Assembly (NCBI RefSeq): GCF_002843385.1
Contig: NZ_MVDE01000004.1
Span: forward strand, 62,001-126,000
Length of the DNA stretch: 64,000 nt
Source: Labilibaculum manganireducens
GTDB lineage: Bacteria > Bacteroidota > Bacteroidia > Bacteroidales > Marinifilaceae
Direction of reading: 5' to 3'
The notes beneath the pieces are model-generated. The model did not search any database. It was not told the origin of the DNA and saw only the letters and a program-made list of their open reading frames with translations. Positions 9,625 to 18,829 of this stretch are shown here, piece by piece (within the stretch, counting starts at the first letter, position 1; every line of letters begins with the position of its first letter). Made by a program: the position numbers and the translations under genes.

Positions 9625-10911
9625 TTAGTTTTTAAGTTCGCTCAATTCTCTTTCATATCTGGCAATTAATTCATCCTTTTGTGAAATCTGATATTGCAAT
9701 TCTACAGGATCAACGGCTAAACCGTCTTTTAGAATTTTCAAACGAATCTGGAAATCACTTAACACATTCATATAATTAATAAAAGCATCGTAGGGTGAGC
9801 TGTAAGGATTAAAATAAGAATGCACATCTCCATCTGAAGCAAACTTGGTACACATGTAGTAAAAATGATCGCTTGCCTGTAAGTATTTCCAATCTTTATC
9901 GATTCGATCATCATTTACAGCTGCAACATCATCACGCAATGCATATAATTTTCTAAAAGCTTCATCCTGAAGTTTATTGCCCAACCATGCAGACAAATCA
10001 CGCTCTTCATCTGCCCATGAAATAACATTAGGTACATGCGCCTGAGCAATTGGGTGAAATTCAGAAGTAAGCTCCGAGGGAGTGGCAAATTTATACTTTG
10101 ACTTCAGAATAACCTCACCGGGCAGATGAGCCAAAAACTCAAAAATTCCTGATTCCTTCTTCTGATGTTCTCCGAACGTTTCATAATCCATAAATATATT
10201 CACCAAATCTTCTTTATCATCCATTTCATTCAACCATCCAACAAATTTAGTTGTTGTTAACGGCCATTCCTTCCATCCTTCAGATGAAAACCGGAATGAA
10301 ATATCATCACTTAGTTTATAATTACGCATTAAAACTTTTAACTTAGGGTTGATTGCATTGCAGTACAAATAATTTGGACTCTTCCAACCCAGGATGTGCT
10401 TCGCTCCTTCTGTTAAAATTGCCTTATACCCCATTTTAGAAACCATTTCTCCAATTTCGTCCGAATAAATCATTTCTGTGTTTCGAAATACAGATGGCCG
10501 AACTCCAAAAAGAGCTTCTATTTTATCGCTGTGACTTGTCACTTGCTGAACAAACTCATCCTTGTTGATTAATGAAGCAAGAGAATGAGAATAAGTTTCT
10601 GCTAAAAACTCAACATCTCCCGTTTTGGCCAGATCTTTAAAAGTATCAATAACTTCCGGTGCATATTGCTCGAGTTGATCCAAGGCAATTCCCGTAATGG
10701 AGTATGAAATTTTAAACTTGCCTTTATTGGTTTTCAACAATTCCAAAACGATTTTATTTGCAGGCAAATAACACTCATCTGCAATTTTTCTCATGATCGA
10801 CTCATTGGTATAATCATCGTAATAGTAGTGATCATTTCCAATATCAAAAAATCGATATCTTTTTAAACGTAAGGGTTGATGAATCTGAAAATATAAACAA
10901 AGTGCCTTCAT
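9625..10911 (-). CDS. GH57 family glycoside hydrolase (alpha-amylase/4-alpha-glucanotransferase type)
   Basis: This 428-residue protein starts CLYFQIHQPLRL, the conserved first strand of GH57. The expected nucleophile is Glu146 in FRNTEMIY and the acid/base is probably Asp242 in FMDYETFGEHQ. There is no signal peptide, so it acts in the cytoplasm. It follows the glycosyltransferase gene by 4 bases. GH57 enzymes of this kind act on alpha-glucans; whether it hydrolyses, branches or transfers cannot be decided here. A C-terminal coiled-coil-like tail is rich in Glu and Leu. Confidence 0.88.
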   Translation of the reverse strand: MKALCLYFQIHQPLRLKRYRFFDIGNDHYYYDDYTNESIMRKIADECYLPANKIVLELLKTNKGKFKISYSITGIALDQLEQYAPEVIDTFKDLAKTGDVEFLAETYSHSLASLINKDEFVQQVTSHSDKIEALFGVRPSVFRNTEMIYSDEIGEMVSKMGYKAILTEGAKHILGWKSPNYLYCNAINPKLKVLMRNYKLSDDISFRFSSEGWKEWPLTTTKFVGWLNEMDDKEDLVNIFMDYETFGEHQKKESGIFEFLAHLPGEVILKSKYKFATPSELTSEFHPIAQAHVPNVISWADEERDLSAWLGNKLQDEAFRKLYALRDDVAAVNDDRIDKDWKYLQASDHFYYMCTKFASDGDVHSYFNPYSSPYDAFINYMNVLSDFQIRLKILKDGLAVDPVELQYQISQKDELIARYERELSELKN

Positions 10912-10915
10912 AATC

Positions 10916-12226
10916 TTATTTTTTTACTAATGGTTCGAATAATTTGATTGCGGAAACATAGACATCATGAACATTGACAGCCGCTTTGGCCCACTTCAAA
11001 TTATCCACTTCCTCTTTACCTTCTTCCTTAAAAACTTCCGAAAGAGCGTTGTATTTAATAATTCCATAAATGGCATCTGCCATTGCATCGATATCCCAAT
11101 AATCGACCTTTACAGCATGTGTCAGTATTTCGGACACGCCGGATTGTTTAGAAATAATAACAGGTACATTTGATTGCATTGCCTCTAAGGGTGATATTCC
11201 AAAAGGCTCCGATACAGAAGGCATTACATACACATCACTTAAAAGGAACATTTTAAACACATCATCTCCCTTTAAAAATCCGGTAAAGTGAAACTTATCG
11301 CTGATACCCAATTGTGCTGCCCGATCTACCATTTCCTCCAACATATCACCACTACCGGCCATTACAAATCGAACATTATCCGTTCTTTTCAAAACCTGGT
11401 ACGCCGCTTCAACGAAATATTCAGGTCCCTTTTGCATGGTTATACGGCCTAAAAAAGTCACCACTTTTTCTTTAACACCTTTTTTAATTTTAATTTTTTC
11501 TTCAAAGGAAACCGGCTCAACAGCATTATAAACAGTAACAACCTTACCGGGATCCTGTCCATATTTTTCGATCACAATATTGCGGGTCAAATTACTCACT
11601 GCAATAATTTTATCGGCGGCATCCATTCCCTTTTTTTCTATCTCATAAACCTTTGGATTTACATTTCCACCACTTCTATCAAAATCGGTGGCATGAACAT
11701 GAATTACCAATGGTTTTCCCGATACCTTTTTTGCGGCTATTCCTGCAGGGTAACAAAGCCAGTCATGTGCATGTATCACATCATGTTCATGATCTGCAGA
11801 AATTGATGAAGCTACAAACGCATATTTATAGATTTCTTCCATAAGATCGGCACCGTACTTTCCACTAAATTCAAGCTTCCCATCTTTATCAACTTTAATA
11901 AACTTGTTTTTTCCATATAAATCCTGACTCCTGAACGTGTAATATTCATCCGGATCATTGTAAGGAACCAATTGCGATTCCACTTCCAGATAAGTATGCT
12001 GAGATTTAAATTTTTCGACATGAGACTGAACCTGTTCAATGGTAACCGAATTGGCTCCAACCAGGCTCATTGTACTCTGATCCTCGTCACCATGAGCTTT
12101 TGGCACAACAAAAACGATGTCTAAATCATCAATTTTTGCCAAACCTTTGGTTAATCCGTAACAAGCTGTTCCCAATCCGCCGGAAATATGAGGTGGAAAC
12201 TCCCACCCAAACATTAGAACTTTCAT
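10916..12226 (-). CDS. GT4 family glycosyltransferase, glycogen synthase-like
   Basis: A 436-residue GT-B glycosyltransferase. The N-terminal FGWEFPPHISGGLGTA is the nucleotide-sugar loop seen in starch/glycogen synthase-like enzymes, and the C-terminal SEPFGISPLEAM gives the retaining E-x7-E pair (Glu340, Glu348). The gene lies 6 bases after the debranching enzyme gene and 4 before the GH57 gene, so it is tightly linked to glycogen metabolism. It may elongate or prime alpha-glucan; the donor sugar is not shown by the sequence. Confidence 0.85.
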   Translation of the reverse strand: MKVLMFGWEFPPHISGGLGTACYGLTKGLAKIDDLDIVFVVPKAHGDEDQSTMSLVGANSVTIEQVQSHVEKFKSQHTYLEVESQLVPYNDPDEYYTFRSQDLYGKNKFIKVDKDGKLEFSGKYGADLMEEIYKYAFVASSISADHEHDVIHAHDWLCYPAGIAAKKVSGKPLVIHVHATDFDRSGGNVNPKVYEIEKKGMDAADKIIAVSNLTRNIVIEKYGQDPGKVVTVYNAVEPVSFEEKIKIKKGVKEKVVTFLGRITMQKGPEYFVEAAYQVLKRTDNVRFVMAGSGDMLEEMVDRAAQLGISDKFHFTGFLKGDDVFKMFLLSDVYVMPSVSEPFGISPLEAMQSNVPVIISKQSGVSEILTHAVKVDYWDIDAMADAIYGIIKYNALSEVFKEEGKEEVDNLKWAKAAVNVHDVYVSAIKLFEPLVKK

Positions 12227-12232
12227 ATACCG

Positions 12233-14167
12233 CTATTTTAAAGGTGATTGGTTAAACATTTTACTAACTCGAATGATTTCTGCTACACTTAAAGCATATG
12301 AGGTAGCTTCATTGGGCAAATGCGGGGGATTCCCATCATAAATCTCCGATATTGTTCCTAATCCACGCTCATTCAAACAATCCTCAAATTCGATCAACCA
12401 TCTTCGAATTGTTCCTTCTCCTCCTAACTTATACAATTTCAGATAAGCTTCAGCAAAATGTCCAAAAAGCCATGGATAAACAGATCCGTAATGAAATGCC
12501 ATATTTCTAATTTCCTCGCTGCCCCTAATCACTCCAATATATTCATGACTGTTAGGCGAAAGTGTTCTCAGTCCCCTTGAGGTCAACAGCTCTTTTTTAA
12601 TCATATCCAAAACAGCTTTCTTCTGATCATCAGAAAGACATGAATGAGGAAGTGATACTGCAAATAACTGGTTGGGACGGACAGCCCAGCTCTTATGTGT
12701 ATCGTCTGCATAATCCGACAGGTAAGTTTTGTTTTCATCCCAAAACGTATCAATAAATGATTCTTTCAAATTCTTTTTAACCTCCGACCATTCTGCTGTA
12801 AAATCTTTATCATTGGCTTCTTCGGCCATTTCTAAGGCAAAACAAAGAGCATTGTACCAAAGTGCGTTAATCTCTACAACATATCCCATTCTACGATTCA
12901 GATATACCCCATGATTCCTAACATTCATCCAGGTTACACCTTGCTCCATGATCCAGAGCAGTCCATTGTCGTGCATCTTAATTGCCAGATTAGAGCCGTG
13001 TTTATAGCTCTGCAATATCTCCTTTATCTTTTTGCTGTACTTTTTCCAAATCTCCTTTCTGTCTGCTCCGGCTTCAATGTATTTTTGCATAGTCCAAAAC
13101 GACCACAAGGGAACGTCTACAGAAAACCTTCCTCCGTTTACAGCAGGATCTTTCGAAAAGCGATTGCAAACCCGCTTAAATACATTAGTAAATACCTCCA
13201 GAAAGGTTTTCTCATCACCACGTGCCAAAGTCAATCCCGGCAAGGATAAATAAGTATTTCGTTCGCTGGTACTAAACCAAGGGAAACCATTAATAATTCC
13301 TGTTCCCTGACCATTCTTTGAAAAGAATTGTACCGCTGAATTTTCCAAACAATTTTCAAAACTATCGCGGATCACCCTCTTCTTTAGTTCCGAAGCAAAT
13401 TGCTTCGATATTGCATCGGGGGAAATCTCTTTTGTGCCGGCCGAGAATACTATTGATTCTCCCTTTTTTATATTCATCTCAAAATACCCGGGAACAAACA
13501 AATCCTCATGACAATCGTATCCTCTCTTTTTTTCTTCCTTGTACTCTACATTGTAATACCAATCGGGCACATGAACAAACTCTGATTCAACAGAAGTCTG
13601 CATATATAAATATGGGAAATCCTGATACAAACGTATTTTAACTCCATTGTCAACATTTTCTGATCTGGTATTAGCATCCATATTGGCTTTGGTTAAGGAA
13701 TGAATATTCCTAAAAGCCAGAAAAGGCTGCAATCGGATAGTCGTTGGAGAATTTGCTTCAAGCAAAGTGTAACGAACCAAAACGCGTTGTTCTTTTTCTA
13801 CCAAAAGAAATTCTTTTCTTAAAATCACACCACCTACCCGGTATATTATTGTTGGTGTTGGATCCATAATATATTCGCGCACATACTTGTTTCCTTTCGG
13901 ACTGTATTCGCCTGGAAATTTATGGATTCCCAAATTAAAGGGTGCATCATGCTGAATTATGGTCTCATCCAAAGAGGACAACAGCACATGATTATCACCA
14001 CCAAAATTATCTATTGGACATATTAACAGTCCGTGATATTTTCGGGTATTGCAATTAATAATAGTTGAACTGGCAAAAGAGCCAGCACGATTGGTTCTGA
14101 TGTATTCCTTTTTTAAAGAATACTCTGTATTCACCAATTGAGCCTTATCAAACTTGAGGTAGTCCAT
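12233..14167 (-). CDS. glycogen debranching enzyme (amylo-alpha-1,6-glucosidase)
   Basis: This 644-residue protein has an N-terminal beta-sandwich (TNRAGSFASSTI, NTRKYHGLL, SLDETI) followed by an alpha/alpha-toroid with GGRFSVDVPLW, WIMEQGVTWMN and YGSVYPWLFGHF, as in archaeal/bacterial debranching enzymes. It should remove alpha-1,6 branch glucose from glycogen in the cytoplasm. It is the first gene of the minus-strand glycogen group. I place the start at the ATG at 14167; the TTG two codons upstream is less likely. Confidence 0.9.
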   Translation of the reverse strand: MDYLKFDKAQLVNTEYSLKKEYIRTNRAGSFASSTIINCNTRKYHGLLICPIDNFGGDNHVLLSSLDETIIQHDAPFNLGIHKFPGEYSPKGNKYVREYIMDPTPTIIYRVGGVILRKEFLLVEKEQRVLVRYTLLEANSPTTIRLQPFLAFRNIHSLTKANMDANTRSENVDNGVKIRLYQDFPYLYMQTSVESEFVHVPDWYYNVEYKEEKKRGYDCHEDLFVPGYFEMNIKKGESIVFSAGTKEISPDAISKQFASELKKRVIRDSFENCLENSAVQFFSKNGQGTGIINGFPWFSTSERNTYLSLPGLTLARGDEKTFLEVFTNVFKRVCNRFSKDPAVNGGRFSVDVPLWSFWTMQKYIEAGADRKEIWKKYSKKIKEILQSYKHGSNLAIKMHDNGLLWIMEQGVTWMNVRNHGVYLNRRMGYVVEINALWYNALCFALEMAEEANDKDFTAEWSEVKKNLKESFIDTFWDENKTYLSDYADDTHKSWAVRPNQLFAVSLPHSCLSDDQKKAVLDMIKKELLTSRGLRTLSPNSHEYIGVIRGSEEIRNMAFHYGSVYPWLFGHFAEAYLKLYKLGGEGTIRRWLIEFEDCLNERGLGTISEIYDGNPPHLPNEATSYALSVAEIIRVSKMFNQSPLK

Positions 14168-14194
14168 ACGCAAACGATGTTAGGATTGATTTAC

Positions 14195-14214
14195 AAATGG
14201 TTAAACAACCATTT
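14195..14214. promoter_or_regulatory. inverted repeat upstream of the glycogen operon
   Basis: A perfect 8-bp inverted repeat (AAATGGTT, 4-base spacer, AACCATTT) lies 27 bases upstream of the debranching enzyme ATG. It could be a repressor/activator site or a 5'-UTR hairpin. No regulator is identified. Confidence 0.4.
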
Positions 14215-14736
14215 TATCATAAAAAAAAGTTGGATTTTCATTAAAGTTATCGATTTTATTCCGAATAATAACGCCCTGCCGTCCTTTTTTATATTATTTT
14301 AATATGAATTTTCTGTTTATTCATAATACAATTAACATATTCTGTTTTCATCATTTTTCATGCAAACGCTGCCGAACAGAAAAAAATATTTTTACAACGT
14401 TATAAATGCTTTAAATGGTTCAAAATCTGAACTTTTAATGAAAAGTTGTCTCCTTAAACATTTCACAATAAAAAAGTTACCCGCATTACAGATTTTTTTC
14501 TTCAACTAATGAAGTTGTATCGTTTTTCTTAAACAATCCTTGAATAAAAACACTCCTCTGTCCTTCGCCCCGAATACTTTCGGGATACTCTTAACAAAGG
14601 GAGACAAATTTGAGGCTTCTGAAATAGTGCTTGTAAGCACTCCTTTTTTCCTCCTCCTCCCCACTTTCTCACTTGTTGTTTCCGGTTTATCTGTGCACCA
14701 TCAGTTTTGGGTTGCCCGATGGCGCGCAATTGCAAA
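14215..14736. other. intergenic spacer, no gene seen
   Basis: This AT-rich stretch contains no convincing gene. It has a small hairpin (CCCGAA/TTCGGG around 14571-14586) and a 7-bp hairpin followed by a T-run at 14626-14650. ORFs crossing it have low-complexity composition and run through the adjoining repeat array. Confidence 0.5.
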
Positions 14737-14810
14737 CTTGCGCCGGAACACTTCAGACTTACGCCGGAACACTTCAAACTTATGGCGGAAAGCCTCAGAC
14801 TTGTACCAAC
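14737..14810. repeat. degenerate 21-bp tandem array
   Basis: Three clear units of exactly 21 bp start at 14737, 14758 and 14779 around CTTRCGCCGGAACACTTCARA, with a fourth partial unit and weaker similarity upstream. The units differ by substitutions, not indels. Confidence 0.75.
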
Positions 14811-15122
14811 AAAACAGAGGCTTGTTTGGTAACGATTCAAATTTAAAAACAGACAAACATAAATTGCAGAATTTAAATCAATCACACACATTCACTACAA
14901 CAAACCCACCTCTCTTTCTGAAAATTATCCTGATCATTATGCAAATCATCTAATTTGAATGCTACGACTTGCAACAAGCATTTTTTATCGAAAAAATAAA
15001 TACACATTTCTATTTTATGATTATATTCGGTGGCCATTGAGTAAACACAACATTTTTTGAGATACAAAAGAGTTTGGGGTGTTTTATTGGAAAGAAATTA
15101 TAAACATTAAAAAAACTTAAAA
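14811..15122. other. intergenic spacer, nothing recognised
   Basis: AT-rich sequence between the 21-bp array and the first small membrane gene. I see no supported gene, RNA or strong hairpin. Confidence 0.4.
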
Positions 15123-15344
15123 ATGACAAACGACAAGACCCTACGTTTTCTCCTAATGCTATTTTGCATCTTTTTACTTTCTATTATTTTCACAGCATTC
15201 GACATGTCATTTAGCGATGTCAACTCTACTCCTTACAATTTGGGTTATGCTATTGGTGTTGCTGCTGGAAATATGCTTAAGATTTTGGCAACTCTGGCTA
15301 TTGTGAAAATGGTATATGTGAAGATGAAGGCTGTTAGGGGGTAA
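15123..15344 (+). CDS. small two-helix membrane protein, copy 1
   Basis: A 73-residue protein with two predicted membrane helices: residues about 9-27 (LLMLFCIFLLSIIFTAF) and about 40-66 (LGYAIGVAAGNMLKILATLAIV). The family is not recognised. Its central and 3' parts are repeated almost base for base in a gene 1.5 kb downstream, so it belongs to a recently duplicated or converted pair. An ATG start is clear and AAAAACTTAAAA precedes it. Confidence 0.7.
   Translation: MTNDKTLRFLLMLFCIFLLSIIFTAFDMSFSDVNSTPYNLGYAIGVAAGNMLKILATLAIVKMVYVKMKAVRG
15156..15337 (+). repeat. 182-bp near-identical direct repeat, copy 1
   Basis: Positions 15156-15337 match 16664-16845 with a single difference by eye (GGTATA against GGTGTA). 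It covers most of the small membrane gene but not its first codons or last residues. Confidence 0.9.
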
Positions 15345-15425
15345 ACAAGTAAAATGGATAATCGAAATAAACCTGTTGTGTTTGTTTATGACTTGTGCTA
15401 CATGCTAAAAAGGAATTGAGAATAT

Positions 15426-15875
15426 ATGATTAAGAGTGGTAATTTAGATGTCGGTGAATTAGGAATAAATATTCTAAAAAATGGAATAATGACTGAACAC
15501 ATTGATTATTCTCAAATTGAACATGCTGAAATTAAAAGAGAATTCAGAATTAAAAATTGGATAATCACACTGCTAATAGGAATTCTACTACTAACTATTT
15601 CCAACCTTTGGTTATTTGACTTTTTTTCAGATTTCGAATACAATCCGCAAAACTATACTGAAAGCATCAGACTTCCATGGATGATACTCATATCACCAAT
15701 AATCATTGGATTTATGAGTATTGGTATCATTGTATCTGCACTAAAACGAACTATGATACTATATCTTTTTATGAATAAAGAACATCGAAGAATTCATTTA
15801 ATGGATCTAGATAAAGAGGAAAAGCTTAATGAACTGTATTCTTTTCTTGACGATAGGATTGTGATTTCAAAATGA
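15426..15875 (+). CDS. hypothetical membrane protein with two central helices
   Basis: A 149-residue protein. A polar N-terminus of about 45 residues is followed by helices near 46-66 (IITLLIGILLLTISNLWLF) and 82-105 (WMILISPIIIGFMSIGIIVSAL), then a charged tail. The layout resembles small PH-like membrane proteins of Bacteroidota, but I cannot name the family. It lies between the two duplicated small membrane genes. Confidence 0.6.
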   Translation: MIKSGNLDVGELGINILKNGIMTEHIDYSQIEHAEIKREFRIKNWIITLLIGILLLTISNLWLFDFFSDFEYNPQNYTESIRLPWMILISPIIIGFMSIGIIVSALKRTMILYLFMNKEHRRIHLMDLDKEEKLNELYSFLDDRIVISK

Positions 15876-15995
15876 GAAACACGACGGCACAGCAAAAACT
15901 CAATGATTATGGGCATTGATAACGCTCCCACTAGCTATCTTGAGCAGAATAAACAAATTAATCACATACGCAACACTGTATAAGACCGTAAAATA

Positions 15996-16625
15996 ATGAG
16001 AAAACTGGAAAAAATAGTTGGCTTACTGGCAATAGTTTCTGTGATTTTAAAATTCTTACTGATTCCTTATAGTGGAATTTCATTGAGTCTAAGTATACTA
16101 ACCTTAGCAGTACTGTATTATCCGTTGGGATTTGCCTTTTTCAACAGAATTCAATTGAGACAGATTTTAAAAAAGGAATCTTATAATGGAAAATCTACAT
16201 TAAAAATAATTGGTGCTGTTGGAGTTGGTTTGGCTCTTTCAATTCTATGCATCGGAATTCTTTTTAAACTTCAGCACTATCCATTTTCATTAACAATTTT
16301 AAAAGCTGGAATGTTCCTAGCAAGTATTGCTTCACTAATTGTAATAGTACAACTACTAAAAACAAAAAATAGTTTTTACAAAAAAATTTTAAACAGAGTC
16401 TCAATCATTGGAGGAATCAGCTTACTACTTCTTTTTGTATCAGATTTAAATATCGTAAAAATACAATATCGGAATCATCCAGAATATATCAAAGCTTACG
16501 AAGCCTACTTAAAAAATCCAGACAACGCAGAGATTCAAAAAAAGTTAGGTATAGAATCCCATAAAGCAACAATGTCAGAGCAAGAATTTGATGAGTATAG
16601 AAAATCTATATTAGATGAGAATTAA
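15996..16625 (+). CDS. hypothetical five-helix membrane protein
   Basis: A 209-residue protein with about five membrane helices in residues 5-155 and a soluble C-terminal tail of about 50 residues (KAYEAYLKNPDNAEIQKKLG) that is TPR-like in flavour. The family is unknown. Its stop is 2 bases before the ATG of the second duplicated small membrane gene, so the two are co-transcribed. Confidence 0.65.
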   Translation: MRKLEKIVGLLAIVSVILKFLLIPYSGISLSLSILTLAVLYYPLGFAFFNRIQLRQILKKESYNGKSTLKIIGAVGVGLALSILCIGILFKLQHYPFSLTILKAGMFLASIASLIVIVQLLKTKNSFYKKILNRVSIIGGISLLLLFVSDLNIVKIQYRNHPEYIKAYEAYLKNPDNAEIQKKLGIESHKATMSEQEFDEYRKSILDEN

Positions 16626-16627
16626 AA

Positions 16628-16852
16628 ATGAAAAACGACAAAAAAGTGCCCCAAATTTTTCTGATGCTATTTTGCATCTTTTTACTTTCTATTATTTTCA
16701 CAGCATTCGACATGTCATTTAGCGATGTCAACTCTACTCCTTACAATTTGGGTTATGCTATTGGTGTTGCTGCTGGAAATATGCTTAAGATTTTGGCAAC
16801 TCTGGCTATTGTGAAAATGGTGTATGTGAAGATGAAGGCTGTTAGTGAATAA
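16628..16852 (+). CDS. small two-helix membrane protein, copy 2
   Basis: A 74-residue paralogue of the gene at 15123: identical from about residue 13 to residue 72, with different ends (KKVPQIF at the N-terminus, SE at the C-terminus). It starts 2 bases after the five-helix protein gene. Near-identity at DNA level in a gene with otherwise unrelated flanks points to recent copying or gene conversion. Confidence 0.7.
   Translation: MKNDKKVPQIFLMLFCIFLLSIIFTAFDMSFSDVNSTPYNLGYAIGVAAGNMLKILATLAIVKMVYVKMKAVSE
16664..16845 (+). repeat. 182-bp near-identical direct repeat, copy 2
   Basis: Second copy of the repeat at 15156-15337, offset 1508 bases, with one mismatch. Confidence 0.9.
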
Positions 16853-16963
16853 GCAAACGGTTAAAAATGGATTCTTTAATAATGAACTATTACCTAAGGT
16901 GTGCACATATGAACTACTTATAGACAGAAAAAATATCCAAGCACAAACCAAAAAATCAATCCT

Positions 16964-17050
16964 ATGAACATCGAGAAAATCCGTTATGTAGAGATTATAT
17001 TTTCACAAAATGGGATTGAATACAACGAATTTGACACTTACAATTTTTAA
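16964..17050 (+). CDS. possible 28-residue peptide before the mutS-like gene
   Basis: An ATG ORF of 28 codons (starting MNIEKIRYVEII) ends 5 bases before the MutS-like gene. It may be a small upstream ORF translationally coupled to it, the remnant of a gene, or chance. No family is recognised. Confidence 0.25.
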   Translation: MNIEKIRYVEIIFSQNGIEYNEFDTYNF

Positions 17051-17055
17051 GAACT

Positions 17056-18390
17056 ATGACAAAATTCGGCACTGATAAACAAACTTTAATTGATCTAAAT
17101 ATCTTCTCTCAAACTAAAGGAGATTTATCAGTCTTTGACTTTTACAATTCAACCAAGACCAAAGGTGGTAGAGATGAGTTAGAAAAAATGATGCGAACTC
17201 CCTTGAATGACTTGGAAGAATTAAATGCCAGGATTTCTGCCATAAAATACATTTGCAATAATCCGGTTGTGTGTGAACTTGACAATGAATATCTAGACTT
17301 TATTGAGCATTATCTAAATCAAAACACTCTTATATTAAAAGATAATTTTTTGAATTCGGTAGAGTCCAGTATTTCGTATCAAATAAATCCAAGCAACGAG
17401 TATTATATTATACTTAGAGGACTTGAGTTTCTTAGAAGTCATTTGAATATTTTATCAGATTATTTAAAGGCTATCGATAAATCTGACATGCCTGAATTCT
17501 TTAATCAGCTATTGTTGGAATTTGAAGGCATTACAAAATCAGTAGAATTCGAGCTGTTTATAAATCCCCCGAAAGGGAAATTTACTTTCCGGCAAATCAA
17601 TCAATTTGATTTCTTAATCAGATCCCAGAAAAAGGAAGAAATAAAAAGGATTCTGCAACTCTCCTATCAATTGGATGCATATTTATCAATTGCGAATACA
17701 TCAAAAATTAAAGAATTAGGGTTTCCCATTCTAAAAAAAGCGCCCAAACCCTATTTAAAAATAGATGGCTTTTTTCACCCCTTTCTTACCTCCCCAATAA
17801 GGAATGATATTGAGCTGGCAGATCATAAAAACCTTTGTTTTGTTTCGGGAGCAAACATGGCAGGAAAATCGACTTCATTAAAGGCTGTTGGCTTATGTGT
17901 TTATCTTGCTCACGTTGGATTTCCAGTACCTGCCAGAGAAATGGAAGTATCTTTGTTTAATGGATTGTATTCTACCATTAATATCTCCGATGATATAAAT
18001 GAAGGCTACAGTCATTATTACAGCGAAGTTAGAAGAGTGAAAGATATTGCCTTACAAATTAAAGAGAAGAAAAAAGTATTGGTGATTTTTGATGAATTAT
18101 TTAGAGGAACAAATGTTACAGATGCCTTTGATGCTACATTAATGGTATCAAAAGGCTTCACGGAAATAAAGGATTGTCTCTTTTTTATATCGACTCATAT
18201 TGTTGAAGTTGCTCAGGAGCTTGAAAAATTAGACAGTGTTGATTTTAAATGTTTTGAATCGCACCTAGTGGAGGGAAAGCCAATTTATAATTACAAATTG
18301 ATTAATGGAATATCAACAGAACGATTGGGTGTAACGATATTAAAAAATGAGAAGATAATGGAAATAATTGATCAGATCGTAAACGATTAA
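17056..18390 (+). CDS. short MutS-family ATPase
   Basis: A 444-residue protein with the MutS core/lever region (residues about 1-240) and the ABC-type ATPase: Walker A GANMAGKST from Gly265, the STINISDDINEGYSHYYSEV segment, Walker B LVIFDELFRGTN, and the STHI switch. The N-terminal mismatch-recognition and connector domains of canonical MutS are absent, so it is probably not the mismatch repair MutS. Small MutS relatives of this type are common in Bacteroidota and their role is unclear. It is preceded by a 28-codon ORF and followed by a strong terminator. Confidence 0.85.
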   Translation: MTKFGTDKQTLIDLNIFSQTKGDLSVFDFYNSTKTKGGRDELEKMMRTPLNDLEELNARISAIKYICNNPVVCELDNEYLDFIEHYLNQNTLILKDNFLNSVESSISYQINPSNEYYIILRGLEFLRSHLNILSDYLKAIDKSDMPEFFNQLLLEFEGITKSVEFELFINPPKGKFTFRQINQFDFLIRSQKKEEIKRILQLSYQLDAYLSIANTSKIKELGFPILKKAPKPYLKIDGFFHPFLTSPIRNDIELADHKNLCFVSGANMAGKSTSLKAVGLCVYLAHVGFPVPAREMEVSLFNGLYSTINISDDINEGYSHYYSEVRRVKDIALQIKEKKKVLVIFDELFRGTNVTDAFDATLMVSKGFTEIKDCLFFISTHIVEVAQELEKLDSVDFKCFESHLVEGKPIYNYKLINGISTERLGVTILKNEKIMEIIDQIVND

Positions 18391-18462
18391 CCAAATATAC
18401 AACTGCAAAAAAACCGGAAGAAAGCAATAAAGAATAATCTAATTGTATGACGCAAACAAATA

Positions 18463-18495
18463 AAAAAGGATTTTGCCAAAGCAAAATCCTTTTTT
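18463..18495 (+). terminator. intrinsic terminator after the mutS-like gene
   Basis: Stem AAGGATTTTGC / GCAAAATCCTT with a CAAA loop and seven T residues. Confidence 0.85.
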
Positions 18496-18829
18496 AGTGC
18501 TTTACAGCGAATTACAATCAAAACTCATCTGATAAAACAGCTCTGTTGTGGTTAAAATCAGCTCATAACCTAACAAGCCATCCCCATCCATGCTTAATGC
18601 AAATTATCACACTTCTGCAGCTTTACTTTATTAATCCAATACTATATTTTGTTTATCTATTTTTCTTTTGATAAATTCGGCCATTAATTTATTTATGCAG
18701 AACATAAAATATCATTATCACTGCTAATTTGAAAAGGAAGCATACAGTGGTTTGCAATTAATAAAATCAGCTCGTGCATTCATGACAAATACTGATTGTA
18801 ATCAAAACTAAGCAACTGCACAAACAAAA
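18496..18829. other. intergenic spacer, nothing recognised
   Basis: No gene, repeat or strong hairpin is seen. It carries the promoter region of the following lipoprotein gene, without a clear consensus match. Confidence 0.4.

Noticed and set aside
14540-14953. 137-codon plus-strand ORF and its minus-strand counterpart
   Set aside because: Both frames cross the 21-bp array and have low-complexity, non-protein-like composition; no start context or conserved segment is visible.
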